Shown: positions 1 to 8,187 of the stretch, piece by piece
How positions within the stretch are numbered: position 1 is the first letter of the stretch
Layout: each line of letters starts with the position of its first letter
From: VXRD01 sp965232265
GTDB lineage: Bacteria > Latescibacterota > UBA2968
Reading direction: 5' to 3'
Assembly (NCBI GenBank): GCA_965232265.1
Contig: CBDDPH010000002.1
Coordinates: forward strand, 1,302,001-1,366,000
Length of the DNA: 64,000 bases
Notes under the pieces: generated by a model
Databases searched by the model: none
Seen by the model: only the letters and a program-made list of their open reading frames with translations
Told to the model about the DNA's origin: nothing
Made by a program: the position numbers and the translations under genes

Positions 1-518
1 CTGATCGGCGATCCACCCGACGCACTCATAACCGTCGCATCTGGACGCGGGCGATAGCGATGAGAAGACAGTGCCATCCCGATACAATCGCTGGCAAGCG
101 CCATACGGGAATAATTGCCCGCCGCGCCAAAGTGGAAGTGATTGCGCGTCGTCACCGTACTCACCCCCACCTTTAACGCCTTTTCAATCGCCATCTCCGT
201 TCCCCGATGCGATGGGAAATATCCCAACCCACCGTCTCCATCCAGTATAGCTGTCGCCTCTGACTCGGACACCACCGTCACATTGGGCCGCGGATTGGTA
301 TGCCCATTTTTCATTTGCGATATATAGTCGCGCACCTGCTGCGTGCCGTGGCTGAACACACAGCGCAAATCATTCGCCGTCAACGTAGTCGCCATGTGCT
401 GCGCGTGTTTTTCAGACGTATCCACAGCGAGAAAAAGCGTACGCACATAAGCTTCCATCACCTCGCATGGCACGCGAATCCCCTGTTCCGGATGTGAATT
501 AAACAATCGCGATGGCAT
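1..518 (-). CDS. Ldh_2-family (malate/L-lactate/ureidoglycolate-type) NAD(P)-dependent oxidoreductase, N-terminal part
   Basis: Reading the minus strand from ATG at 518, after a good GGAGG ribosome site, gives 172 open codons that run off the left edge, so only the N-terminal part is present. The protein has the family signatures: a segment ending in FSHGTQQV, then NPRPNV, DGDGGLGYFP and an HFHFGAAGNYS loop. These match the equivalent parts of the Ldh_2 protein at 24821-25822 (RSHGTRTV, NPRPNV, DGDGTVGYLP, GHIGSAGHYA). The family reduces or oxidises 2-keto/2-hydroxy acids with NAD(P)H. The His of the SHG motif is the expected catalytic residue. The substrate cannot be read from the sequence. 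Confidence 0.85.
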   Translation of the reverse strand, partial: MPSRLFNSHPEQGIRVPCEVMEAYVRTLFLAVDTSEKHAQHMATTLTANDLRCVFSHGTQQVRDYISQMKNGHTNPRPNVTVVSESEATAILDGDGGLGYFPSHRGTEMAIEKALKVGVSTVTTRNHFHFGAAGNYSRMALASDCIGMALSSHRYRPRPDATVMSASGGSPI

Positions 519-530
519 AAATCCTCCTTC

Positions 531-2006
531 TCACGCATACCATTGAATCTGGGGCATATCGGATTTTGGGGGTGGAGGCCAGTGCTGCCCGCGCTGGCTG
601 GTCAGCCCCCGATTGGGACCGGGGTGATAGGGCTGGTCTGGCAGACCCACCAATTGTCCATTCTCGATCCAAGTTTCATCCTCGCCGTAAAGCTCGCCAA
701 CCAAGAGCGCGGTCAACCGCGTCAGGGCCTGGGCATGTTGTGGATCGCACGCCAAATCCACGAGTTCACAGGGATCGTTTTTCAGATCAAAAAGCTGCTG
801 GTAATTTCCCACAGAATAGTAAATCAACTTGTAGCGCCCATCGCAAATCATCCGCGTCGCGTGGGCATCTTCGCCGACCTCGCCGTAAAACCAATCCCGT
901 TTTTGCTCACCAACCATCGACATTCCCTCCACGGTATCGGGAATATCCACACCCGCCAGATCCAATAACGTGGGCATCACATCTTGCCACCCCAATAGGC
1001 GATCATCCACGCGGTTGAACCCGACCCGCTCATCGCCAGCCGTCCCCAACAAAATCATTGGAATATTGGCCGACCCCTCGTAGAAAAGCCGCTTCGCCAA
1101 CATATTGTGATTGCCCAACATATCGCCGTGATCCGACGTAAAACAAATAATCGTATTGTCGAGCAACCCCTCCTCCCTCAGCGTGCCGATCAGCACGCGC
1201 AGACTGTGGTCAATATGGGTACACAGCGCATAAAATGCACGCTGCGCCATCTCGATTTGCACCGCACTGTGCTTGTCTCCTCGCGCGGTCATCGATTGAA
1301 GACTATAGGGAAGATCTCCAGCCCGAACCCAATCGCCCATAACCGGCGTATCCATCTCCATATCCCGATAAAAATCCAGGTACTTCTGCAACGGCACAAT
1401 CGGCGGATGTGGATGCCGATAGGAAATAAACCAGAACGAAGGGCGCGTGGGATCTCGCCTTTTAATAAATCGCGCCATATTTTGAGTCGCCCAATTCGTC
1501 GCATGAGTTTCGTCGGGCAAATGCCAGGGTATCGCACCATACTCGTTATTGCTCATGCCGTGATTAAAGTGCTCGCCCGCATAGCCCTGATCGCCTAAAA
1601 AAAGCTCGTAATCGTCGAGAACCCCGTACTGCGTGCGCCCCTCTTCATCTAAAATCACATCGTCAAACCCAATGCGGTCCCGCTGCGGAAACACATGCAA
1701 CTTGCCCACGGCATACGCCTGATATCCCGCATTGCGAAACGTCTGCGCCAGAGTTGGCATATCGGGCATTTCGAGTGTCTCCTTAAACACGCGATCCCCG
1801 TGTGTTCGCGGCGTGGTACCCGTCATCAACGTGCGCCGCGCCGGAATACACACCGGACATTCGGCATAACAATTGGAAAAACGCACGCCACTTCGCGCCA
1901 ATTCATCTAGCGTCGGCGTCTGAATAACAGGATGACCAGCACATCCCAAAAGATGCGCTGGCCAGTGATCTGTCGAAATCAACAAGACGTTCGGTTGTAC
2001 AGACAT
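531..2006 (-). CDS. Sulfatase (type I, formylglycine-dependent)
   Basis: A 491-residue arylsulfatase-fold protein that should hydrolyse sulfate esters. The N-terminal metal site is in STDHW (residues 11-15), and the catalytic Cys53 lies in the C-x-P-x-R signature CIPAR (53-57), which formylglycine-generating enzyme converts to formylglycine. A second signature, GKLH, sits near residue 102, and the C-terminal metal motif SDHGDMLG is followed by a conserved Lys in NMLAKRLF. No signal peptide is visible, so it is cytosolic or exported some other way. It ends 12 bases after the start of the downstream Ldh_2 gene. With lyases and uronate enzymes nearby, a role on sulfated polysaccharide fragments is plausible but inferred. 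Confidence 0.9.
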   Translation of the reverse strand: MSVQPNVLLISTDHWPAHLLGCAGHPVIQTPTLDELARSGVRFSNCYAECPVCIPARRTLMTGTTPRTHGDRVFKETLEMPDMPTLAQTFRNAGYQAYAVGKLHVFPQRDRIGFDDVILDEEGRTQYGVLDDYELFLGDQGYAGEHFNHGMSNNEYGAIPWHLPDETHATNWATQNMARFIKRRDPTRPSFWFISYRHPHPPIVPLQKYLDFYRDMEMDTPVMGDWVRAGDLPYSLQSMTARGDKHSAVQIEMAQRAFYALCTHIDHSLRVLIGTLREEGLLDNTIICFTSDHGDMLGNHNMLAKRLFYEGSANIPMILLGTAGDERVGFNRVDDRLLGWQDVMPTLLDLAGVDIPDTVEGMSMVGEQKRDWFYGEVGEDAHATRMICDGRYKLIYYSVGNYQQLFDLKNDPCELVDLACDPQHAQALTRLTALLVGELYGEDETWIENGQLVGLPDQPYHPGPNRGLTSQRGQHWPPPPKSDMPQIQWYA

Positions 2007-2147
2007 AAATTCCTCGCATTTTGGTTGGTCACGTAACCCCTGCTCGCCTTTCTATCGAGCCGTAATACAGAGACTTGACACCGTGCAAAAGGTTCGCTAA
2101 GTTCGGATATAGATCTTTAAAAAAGCTGCGTTTTGTGGGAGATTGCC

Positions 2148-3287
2148 ATGGCGACAATTGTTGATGGCAAAAAAAGGATTCCATTTTTGCGGGGCATGCT
2201 GGCGCACTATTTAATTGAGCATGGCTTCGCATTTCAAGAGGCATACAAATTCGCAGATGGTATCCGTCGATCACTTCAAAAAGCGAAAGACATCAACGCC
2301 GAAGATATGGCCGACCTGGTGCGAAAACAGGTAAAGCGCGAATTTGGTGATCGGATAATTGGCGATGCCATCTTTTGGGAACCCACATCGCGGCAAATTT
2401 TTATCGAAGAAGGCGAAGATAGAACACTATTTTCTCTGGAGCGGCTCGCCGATTCACTCGAAGCCATTGGGCTGGATCACGACCTCACACACCAGATTGC
2501 CTCAGAGGTCGAGCAACAACTTTCGCGGTCACAAGGCACGGTAATTAAGCGATCACAGATTTTTAAAACCACGCTGAAAATTTTAAAAGACAACTATGGT
2601 TCTCAGTATGCCGAGCGCTATGAGGCATGGTATCGATTTCGCAAGGATCGACAACACAAGCCACTCATTATTCTCATCAGCGGCGCAACTGGAGTGGGCA
2701 AAACATCCGTGGGCGTGGCATTGGCCAACCAGCTAAAAATTTCGCGCGTCGCATCCACCGACGCCATTCGGCAGATTATGCGATTGATGATCGCACCCGA
2801 ACTCATGCCCGCGTTGCACGCCTCCTCATTTTCTGCCTGGCAACATACAGGTGCAGAATTAGGTGGTGAGCATCCACCGGTTGTGCAGGCATTTCGCGAA
2901 CAAGCTGTTCGCGTTGGTGTTGGCGTGCGAGCGATGATAGAGCGCGCCGTTGAAGAGCATGTCAACCTGATAATTGACGGGGTACATCTCCTGCCCGATT
3001 TGATCGATTTGAGCACCTATAAAGATCGGGCAACATTTATTTGGATGACCCTGTACTTAGATGACAAAAAGCAATATGCAGAGCGTTTTGAATTTCGCAG
3101 TGAAGAAGCAACGCAAAGAACGTCGCACCACTATGTAGAAAACCTCGATGCCATTTTGGAAATTCAACAACACATCCTCAAAGTGGGCAAAGCACATCGC
3201 ATCATAACTGTTGAGAATGTAAATTTTGACGAAACCGTGCAATCGCTCTCTGCACACATTATGGATGTGTTGCGAAAAAGCTACTGA
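2148..3287 (+). CDS. 2-phosphoglycerate kinase-like protein (ATP-cone plus P-loop kinase)
   Basis: This 379-residue protein has an N-terminal ATP-cone-like segment (about 1-95) and a C-terminal P-loop kinase with Walker A GATGVGKTS at 179-187. It resembles archaeal 2-phosphoglycerate kinases that feed cyclic 2,3-diphosphoglycerate synthesis. IIDGVHLLPDL and the conserved Asp in ASTDAIRQ fit that family. The ATG at 2148 is preferred to 2133 because GGGAG lies a few bases before it. It is divergent from the sulfatase and alone in its direction. No cyclic-2,3-DPG synthetase is visible here, so the name describes the family and not a proven pathway. Confidence 0.7.
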   Translation: MATIVDGKKRIPFLRGMLAHYLIEHGFAFQEAYKFADGIRRSLQKAKDINAEDMADLVRKQVKREFGDRIIGDAIFWEPTSRQIFIEEGEDRTLFSLERLADSLEAIGLDHDLTHQIASEVEQQLSRSQGTVIKRSQIFKTTLKILKDNYGSQYAERYEAWYRFRKDRQHKPLIILISGATGVGKTSVGVALANQLKISRVASTDAIRQIMRLMIAPELMPALHASSFSAWQHTGAELGGEHPPVVQAFREQAVRVGVGVRAMIERAVEEHVNLIIDGVHLLPDLIDLSTYKDRATFIWMTLYLDDKKQYAERFEFRSEEATQRTSHHYVENLDAILEIQQHILKVGKAHRIITVENVNFDETVQSLSAHIMDVLRKSY

Positions 3288-3294
3288 TGCCCAC

Positions 3295-3600
3295 TCATTT
3301 TCTAATAATCACGGCGTATTGAAGCGGGCCATCGCCGATATTTTTTATTCCGTGCAAAATACTGCATTCGAGATGCATGGCTTCACCTGTATTGACCGGA
3401 TGTGTTTGGTCGCCGTACAGAACTTCGCCATTTCCTTTGATGACATAGAAAATCTCCCACCCATCGTGCCGGTGTGGCGGATGGGCGCGCTGGCCTGGAC
3501 CAACTTCTGAGACATGCAAGTGCAACTGGTCGGCATCTGTGCCTTCGGTAAAAAGAAAACGGGGAATGCCCTTTATATCCGTGCGGGTTTCGACAGACAT
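3295..3600 (-). CDS. Small cupin-domain protein
   Basis: A 101-residue single-domain cupin. The metal-binding motif 1 is visible as PPHRHDGWEIFYVIKG (H-x-H, then E), and motif 2 supplies the last His in CSILHGIKN. It is probably a soluble metal-binding enzyme or sugar/ligand sensor. Its 3' end faces the 3' end of the 2-phosphoglycerate kinase-like gene 8 bases away. It lies 17 bases downstream of the small hypothetical gene and may share its transcript. The substrate is unknown. Confidence 0.75.
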   Translation of the reverse strand: MSVETRTDIKGIPRFLFTEGTDADQLHLHVSEVGPGQRAHPPHRHDGWEIFYVIKGNGEVLYGDQTHPVNTGEAMHLECSILHGIKNIGDGPLQYAVIIRK

Positions 3601-3617
3601 AGCTGAACTCCTGAAAA

Positions 3618-3869
3618 TTAATGGGGATGGTCGTCGCAGTCGGGGCGGTTGGGATCGTCAACAAACGTACCCGTATCGAGATATTCGAGAGCTTTGGTAT
3701 AGCTGCGGCGCTCGAGAAAATGTCTGAGTTGTGCTGGCGTATCCCGATCAAGGCTGCGCTGAATATCGTCGAGTTTGAGCAAATGCTCGGCGATATTTTC
3801 TTTTTTATCAATAGCCTCAAACATCTCGATGAGCGTGGATCGAATATCTGTAGCTTGATCTGAGGTCAT
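3618..3869 (-). CDS. Small hypothetical protein, His/Asp-rich C-terminus
   Basis: An 83-residue, mostly helical, charged soluble protein with no recognised domain. The start at 3869 is chosen because GGAGGG lies just upstream; an open frame continues to 3932 but runs into the speH terminator region. The C-terminus (NRPDCDDHPH) could bind a metal. It lies between speH and the cupin on the same strand. I do not recognise the family. Confidence 0.5.
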   Translation of the reverse strand: MTSDQATDIRSTLIEMFEAIDKKENIAEHLLKLDDIQRSLDRDTPAQLRHFLERRSYTKALEYLDTGTFVDDPNRPDCDDHPH

Positions 3870-3894
3870 ACGCCCTCCATTGTATTTAGAATCG

Positions 3895-3960
3895 TCAAAA
3901 ATATAAAGAACGCCCGTCAAAATGAACTGCAACCGCAGTTATCTACCAATCAACGGGCGC
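3895..3960 (-). terminator. Nested-hairpin terminator after speH
   Basis: On the minus strand, just past the speH stop, CGCCCGT (3953-3959 on the plus strand) pairs with ACGGGCG (3911-3917). Inside it AACTGC and GCAGTT form a second perfect hairpin with a 4-base loop (3925-3940). A T-rich tract follows (3895-3907). The nested form is unusual for a simple terminator. Confidence 0.5.
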
Positions 3961-3980
3961 TTACTTCTTATCTCAAAAAG

Positions 3981-4382
3981 TTATAGGTCACTATCTTCCT
4001 CAAAGTTGCGATCAGTCTTTGCAGTCAGTGCATCGCCTTGCCCACGCCTGAATTGTCGCACTTCGATCTGTGTGGATTGGAGTGCGCGTTTTAAGTGAGT
4101 CAAAGCGCGCCTCGGTTTTGTCTGTGTGCCACAGGTAAAAAGGTCAATAGCTGCAAAACCCTGCTCTGGCCAGGTGTGGATGGTCAGGTGGCTCTCCTGA
4201 ATAACCACAACACCCGATACGCCGAAAGGCGAAAAGTGATGGAACATGCTATTGATCACCGTGGCGCCTGCGCGTTGGGCGGCTTCAATCATAACCGTTT
4301 CAAGCGCAGTGACATCATTGAGCAGATCGGCGGGGCAACCGTACAAATCGACGAGCAGGTGTTTGCTCAGCGCATGGGACAT
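3981..4382 (-). CDS. speH: S-adenosylmethionine decarboxylase proenzyme (bacterial class 1B)
   Basis: A 133-residue pyruvoyl enzyme that makes decarboxylated AdoMet for spermidine synthesis. Self-cleavage is expected between Glu63 and Ser64 in IQESHLTIHTWPE, with Ser64 becoming the pyruvoyl group. His69 and Cys84 (LFTCG) match the processing and catalytic residues of the Thermotoga-type enzyme. The polar C-terminal tail after residue 110 is longer than the usual core. It follows the TIM-barrel isomerase gene by 8 bases, so the two are probably co-transcribed. No spermidine synthase gene is in the window. Confidence 0.92.
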   Translation of the reverse strand: MSHALSKHLLVDLYGCPADLLNDVTALETVMIEAAQRAGATVINSMFHHFSPFGVSGVVVIQESHLTIHTWPEQGFAAIDLFTCGTQTKPRRALTHLKRALQSTQIEVRQFRRGQGDALTAKTDRNFEEDSDL

Positions 4383-4390
4383 AGGCTCAT

Positions 4391-5161
4391 TTAGGAAAGG
4401 ATTTTTTCGACATATTCACGCGCAGCAGCGCAGGCCTGGGCCGGTTCGCCCCAAGTGACTTTTTCCAACTCAATGACAAGTTCGCCCTCATAACCCGCGC
4501 CCTTGAGAATACCGATCACATCTTCAAAAGGCAAATCGCCCTCGCCAAAAGGCACGGGCGTTTCCCCCTTCTGATCTCTCAGATGAACAAGGCCAATGCG
4601 GTCGGCAAAAGCTTCTGCAAAAGCCCGCACATCACCCCCTGCTGAAAGAAGATGCCCCGTATCCATCAGCACCCTGGCGCGATCGGGAAGCTCGGGCAAA
4701 ATACCCTGATAATCTTCGATATTCTCGAACAAATTCCCCTTGTGATTGCCTATATTGAGGGTAAAATTGGGGATGCGCTCGAGCACGTGATTAATACCCG
4801 TAATAAAATCCGCTCTCGCTTCGTCTGTGCGATCACCGCCTTTGAGATTGGCACATTGTAACCGCAGAGCGCGAGAAAGATGGATATCCCATTCGACCTG
4901 GCGCATATTGTATCTCAAATCGCGTTCATCCGTGCTGGCATTGCGTCCCGTGATATTGCGAATATTGAGACCCGTGAGCGTAACGCCCGCATTGTCCAGA
5001 CGCTCGCGCACCATACGCACCGACGTATCCGCGTGAACCGGCGAACTCTCGGAAAACGTGCGAAAAAGCTCAATGCGATTAAAGCCCGCTTCTGTAGCAA
5101 TATTCAGCGCATCGGGCAAAAGTAAATCGGGACAAACAGTGGTGCTAAAAGTAAGTTGCAT
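4391..5161 (-). CDS. Xylose-isomerase-like TIM-barrel sugar phosphate isomerase/epimerase
   Basis: A 256-residue protein of the AP endonuclease 2/xylose isomerase-like superfamily. Typical elements are ATEAGFNRIELFRTF near the N-terminus, metal-ligand regions around TLNIGNHKGN, VLMDTGHLL and VHLRDQKG, and a C-terminal GELVIELEKV. The start at 5161 gives the expected N-terminal strand (MQLTFSTT); an ATG at 5203 would add an unlikely 14-residue tail. Members isomerise or epimerise sugars or hydroxy-acids with a divalent metal. The gene lies between the Rieske protein and speH on one strand. The exact substrate is unknown. Confidence 0.8.
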   Translation of the reverse strand: MQLTFSTTVCPDLLLPDALNIATEAGFNRIELFRTFSESSPVHADTSVRMVRERLDNAGVTLTGLNIRNITGRNASTDERDLRYNMRQVEWDIHLSRALRLQCANLKGGDRTDEARADFITGINHVLERIPNFTLNIGNHKGNLFENIEDYQGILPELPDRARVLMDTGHLLSAGGDVRAFAEAFADRIGLVHLRDQKGETPVPFGEGDLPFEDVIGILKGAGYEGELVIELEKVTWGEPAQACAAAREYVEKILS

Positions 5162-5206
5162 AAGATTTCTCTTTAAAAAGTTGTCAGTCCCCCATCCCCT
5201 CACATC

Positions 5207-5560
5207 TCACCTCAGATAAAGCACAACATCATCACCCTCGACCGCCACGCGATAGGTACGCACGCGCAAATCGTCATCCGTAATGGACTTACCTGTCTTC
5301 AGATCAAATTCCCAGTTGTGCCAGGGACACTTGATAATTTCGTTTTCGCGTTCGTGGCCGATATTGGTCTCGCCCTCCCACACGACCAATGGACGCACGC
5401 GACCCTTACAGATCGGACCCAGGCGGTGGGGGCAGAGATTCCGCAGGGCATACAGATTGCCATCCACATTGAGAACACCGATTTCCCGGTTATTAACCGT
5501 CACAATTTTGCGCTCGCCAGGGGGCAAATCCGCTATTTTCGCTACCCTGTGTTTCGACAT
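5207..5560 (-). CDS. Rieske [2Fe-2S] ferredoxin-type protein
   Basis: A 117-residue soluble Rieske protein. Both cluster boxes are present: CPH (Cys43, His45) and CPWH (Cys78, His81). Between them is an insertion, CKGRVRPLVVWEGE. It resembles the small Rieske components that pass electrons to ring-hydroxylating or other oxygenases. Its start codon overlaps the stop of the amidohydrolase gene (TGATG), which indicates translational coupling. A joint role with the amidohydrolase in degrading an aromatic or amide compound is inferred. Confidence 0.88.
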   Translation of the reverse strand: MSKHRVAKIADLPPGERKIVTVNNREIGVLNVDGNLYALRNLCPHRLGPICKGRVRPLVVWEGETNIGHERENEIIKCPWHNWEFDLKTGKSITDDDLRVRTYRVAVEGDDVVLYLR

Positions 5561-6672
5561 CAGAAAAGCCCAAATATTTCGGCGGCATTCTCGCCCATAA
5601 TTCGCTTTTTCAGATCGCGGTCAATATTGCGAAGCACATGACCGGGCTCATCCCAGTCCCAATGGGGATAATCACTGGCAAAAACAAGCGTATCCTCGGC
5701 GTGCATCCAGCGCAAATACGTCTCCAGATCTTCCTTTCCGCCCGGTATATCGGGCATGGGTTGCGTACCCAGGCGGATATGCTCGCGAATATACTCGCTG
5801 GGCAGGCGTTTGACCCACGGCGTATAATCGCGCAACGCGCGCCAATCGAGATCGAGGTGCCACATAAGCCCCGGCAGCCAGAAAGTATCCATCTCGACAA
5901 ATATAAAGTGGAAATTCTGAAATTTCTCAAACACGCCTTCCACGACGAGACTCGTGACATGAGCCTGTGCAATTTGGGGCCGCGCCATCCGCATCTCGAG
6001 ATAATAGGTGGGATATCCCGCAGCAGTGGGCGGTGCTGCAAGACCTGCGCCCTCAGCCCCGAAATGAACCGAAACGGGCAACTCGTGTCTTTCACAGGCT
6101 TCGTAAATGGGATGATAGTGGCGGTTGCCAAAAGGCATGCGAGCGCCCGCGGGCATCATAACCTGCACAAAATCCGGATCGGGACCCAGACGGTCAATTT
6201 CCCTGACCGCGAGTTGCGGATCTACAGGACAAATATGGATCGAAGCCCGAAACCTCGGATCGGCACTGATCCAGTGGTCTTTTGTCCAATCGTTAAACGC
6301 ACTGCAATAAGCCGATGCGTAATCCGGGTTGTTGTGAACCGCTGCTGCATAAGGCCCACCCGTTAGGACCGCGTAATCTATATCATACACATCGAGATGC
6401 TTCTCAATACAAATCTGTGGCTGATGGGCGGGATTTTCCTTTGGATCTTCCCACAGATCTTTTCGCGCACCGCCTCCCGGCATATTGGTATATCCGAGTC
6501 TCGGCATCATCGTACCAAAATCTTTGATATACTCGACAAAGTGGCGCGGCATATACGGATAGAGCGCGTCACCCTTGCCCGGAGAATGGTGTACATCGCA
6601 ATCTACAATCGTCATTTTTGTAAGCGCGTTGGCCCTGCCATTGGTACGCGGAGCAGTTGTAGTAGCAGACAT
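5560..6672 (-). CDS. Amidohydrolase-2 family metal-dependent hydrolase/decarboxylase
   Basis: A 370-residue TIM-barrel protein of the amidohydrolase 2 (ACMSD-like) family. It has the N-terminal metal motif D-x-H (Asp26, His28 in DCDVHHS), a later metal His in PVSVHFGAEG, and the C-terminal Asp in FASDYPHWDWDEP. Members are hydrolases or non-oxidative decarboxylases of aromatic and other carboxylates. The start at 6672 follows a clear GGAGG. It is the first gene of a run with the coupled Rieske protein, the TIM-barrel isomerase and speH. Confidence 0.87.
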   Translation of the reverse strand: MSATTTAPRTNGRANALTKMTIVDCDVHHSPGKGDALYPYMPRHFVEYIKDFGTMMPRLGYTNMPGGGARKDLWEDPKENPAHQPQICIEKHLDVYDIDYAVLTGGPYAAAVHNNPDYASAYCSAFNDWTKDHWISADPRFRASIHICPVDPQLAVREIDRLGPDPDFVQVMMPAGARMPFGNRHYHPIYEACERHELPVSVHFGAEGAGLAAPPTAAGYPTYYLEMRMARPQIAQAHVTSLVVEGVFEKFQNFHFIFVEMDTFWLPGLMWHLDLDWRALRDYTPWVKRLPSEYIREHIRLGTQPMPDIPGGKEDLETYLRWMHAEDTLVFASDYPHWDWDEPGHVLRNIDRDLKKRIMGENAAEIFGLF

Positions 6673-6722
6673 CGCAACCTCCAGAAGTGGTCTGTCAATA
6701 AGTTTATTAACTTAAATCACTG

Positions 6723-6830
6723 GACGCCTGCTTAAGGCATGCAGGCGTGACGAACGGCGGGTGTCATTCCCGCGAAAGCGGGAATCCAGTCTATCAGATG
6801 AAGACCAAAATGGTATCAAATTTTTTTGAA
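6723..6830. repeat. Dispersed palindromic repeats (family C copy 1 and a CTGCTTAAGGCATGCAGG palindrome)
   Basis: The gap upstream of the amidohydrolase holds GCCTGCTTAAGGCATGCAGG, then the palindrome ATTCCCGCGAAAGCGGGAAT followed by CCAGTCTATCAG and ATCAAATTTTTTTGAAA. The last two pieces recur near 52108-52155, and the CCAGTCTATCAG piece recurs inverted at 55615-55640. Confidence 0.7.
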
Positions 6831-6882
6831 AGACCAATAAGTGATGGTCAGGAGAATAGATTACTTCCTTTTCACTGTCAAG

Positions 6883-7629
6883 TCAAACAATATCAAACGC
6901 ACGCGCCACCACCCAATCGGGTCGGGGATTATCCACCGCACGGGGCTTATTGGATATGGCATTGTACGCAACAATAAATGTCTTGCGTGGCAATGGCGAC
7001 ATATTGTGACCAGAGCCATGCACAATATTGCAATCAAAAAACAGCACATCGCCCGGCTTTCCCGTAATATGCTCAATATCTTCCTCACAAATTTTTTCTT
7101 TCAGAGTATCTGTATCAATACACCACTGCTTATAGCTCGTCGTAACCGTATCCGCGTAGTGCTCTTGACGTCCCCATTTATGAGACCCCGATACCACCAT
7201 CAAACAGCCATTGTTGAGCGTGGCCCGATCCAGAAAAACCATAGCAGATACGAGACGCGAATCAACCCCATCCCACATCCAGTATCCATAGTCTTGGTGC
7301 CACAGCCAGACCGTGCCCTCAAAAGCATCTTTGACATTGAGTTTCGAGTGCCAGACATACACATCGTCTTTGAGAACCTGCCGAACGGGATGCAGGATTT
7401 TCGGATGGCTGATAAGCTCCTGAAAAGCGTCAACACGCCGATGGGCGAGATAAACCTGACGCACAGCCCCGCCGCGTTCGCGTTCTCGATGCAACCCGTC
7501 GTTCTCCCCACTGAGCAAAAGCGGAACATCGCCATTGAGTACATCAACCTCGTCGGATGAAAGCAGACCGGGCATAAAGAGATACCCCTGTTCATCGTAT
7601 CGTGCGAGTTGTTCGTCAGTCCATTTCAT
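6883..7629 (-). CDS. Phytanoyl-CoA dioxygenase (PhyH) family Fe(II)/2-oxoglutarate oxygenase
   Basis: A 248-residue double-stranded beta-helix oxygenase with a complete facial triad: His111-x-Asp113 in WHQDYGYW and distal His204 in IVHGSGHN. Arg215 (PRKTFI) should bind the 2-oxoglutarate carboxylate. The spacing and the WHQD context recall ectoine-hydroxylase-like members of PhyH, but no ectoine genes are nearby and the substrate is not predictable. It is a single-gene unit upstream of the amidohydrolase run, from which repeats separate it. Confidence 0.88.
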   Translation of the reverse strand: MKWTDEQLARYDEQGYLFMPGLLSSDEVDVLNGDVPLLLSGENDGLHRERERGGAVRQVYLAHRRVDAFQELISHPKILHPVRQVLKDDVYVWHSKLNVKDAFEGTVWLWHQDYGYWMWDGVDSRLVSAMVFLDRATLNNGCLMVVSGSHKWGRQEHYADTVTTSYKQWCIDTDTLKEKICEEDIEHITGKPGDVLFFDCNIVHGSGHNMSPLPRKTFIVAYNAISNKPRAVDNPRPDWVVARAFDIV

Positions 7630-8187
7630 GGGTAACTCCTGAAGAAGTGAGATGTAGGGGCGAAAAATTTTTTGCCCGTGTTTAAGATACGCAACACTTC
7701 GGACAGTTTTTAGGTGTAGAGGTTCTTTGAAACCAACAGGTTAGATAATGCCCCCTGTTTTATTTGCAAGTTAGACCTGTACCCTGAGAAGAAAAAAAAC
7801 AGATCATTCTATAACCCTTTGTATGATAGATACTTAGGGTTTTTGGCGAATTGAAGATCGATCAAAAAGTGTCCGAACCATTGATATCTATTTCTTCGAC
7901 ATAAAGCATACTCAGAATTGCGTCTTCTTTCAAGTGCTTTTCTGATTGCGCGTTCAAATTTCCGGCTTTTGAGACCAGAGGCGCGACGGATACTTGAAGA
8001 ACCGTGTTTGCGCTTGACGGGTGCATGGAAGGCGCGTAGATTTTGCTGTATCATGTGTCCTATTGAAAACCATTTTTGGGATCGCCTGCCTGTGACGAAG
8101 GCAGACAGGTCGCACGAATATGCACATGGGGGCGCGAACCGCCCTACTATCCACTATCCACTGATTGATGACCAACAAGGAGCAAAA
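7630..8187. other. Intergenic region of 558 bases with repeats and one doubtful small ORF
   Basis: It holds a family A repeat at 7653-7679 (TGTAGGGGCG...GCCCGT) and an imperfect inverted repeat near 8087-8110 (CCTGCCTG / GGCAGACAGG). The motif CTATCCACTATCCACT (8150-8161) also occurs at 28728-28741. A minus-strand frame of 81 codons (7809-8054) is Lys/Arg-rich and matches no family I know. It may be a remnant of a gene and is not called. No promoter or RNA gene was recognised. Confidence 0.5.

Noticed and set aside
5638..6366. A 242-codon plus-strand frame opposite the amidohydrolase
   Set aside because: Shadow of a strong family match on the minus strand.
7809..8054. An 81-codon minus-strand frame
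   Set aside because: Basic and possibly a gene remnant, but no motif, no ribosome site and no neighbour support; left as part of the intergenic description.
7918..8187. Upstream extension of the M32 carboxypeptidase
   Set aside because: It crosses intergenic repeats, and AAGGAG with ATG at 8188 gives the family length.
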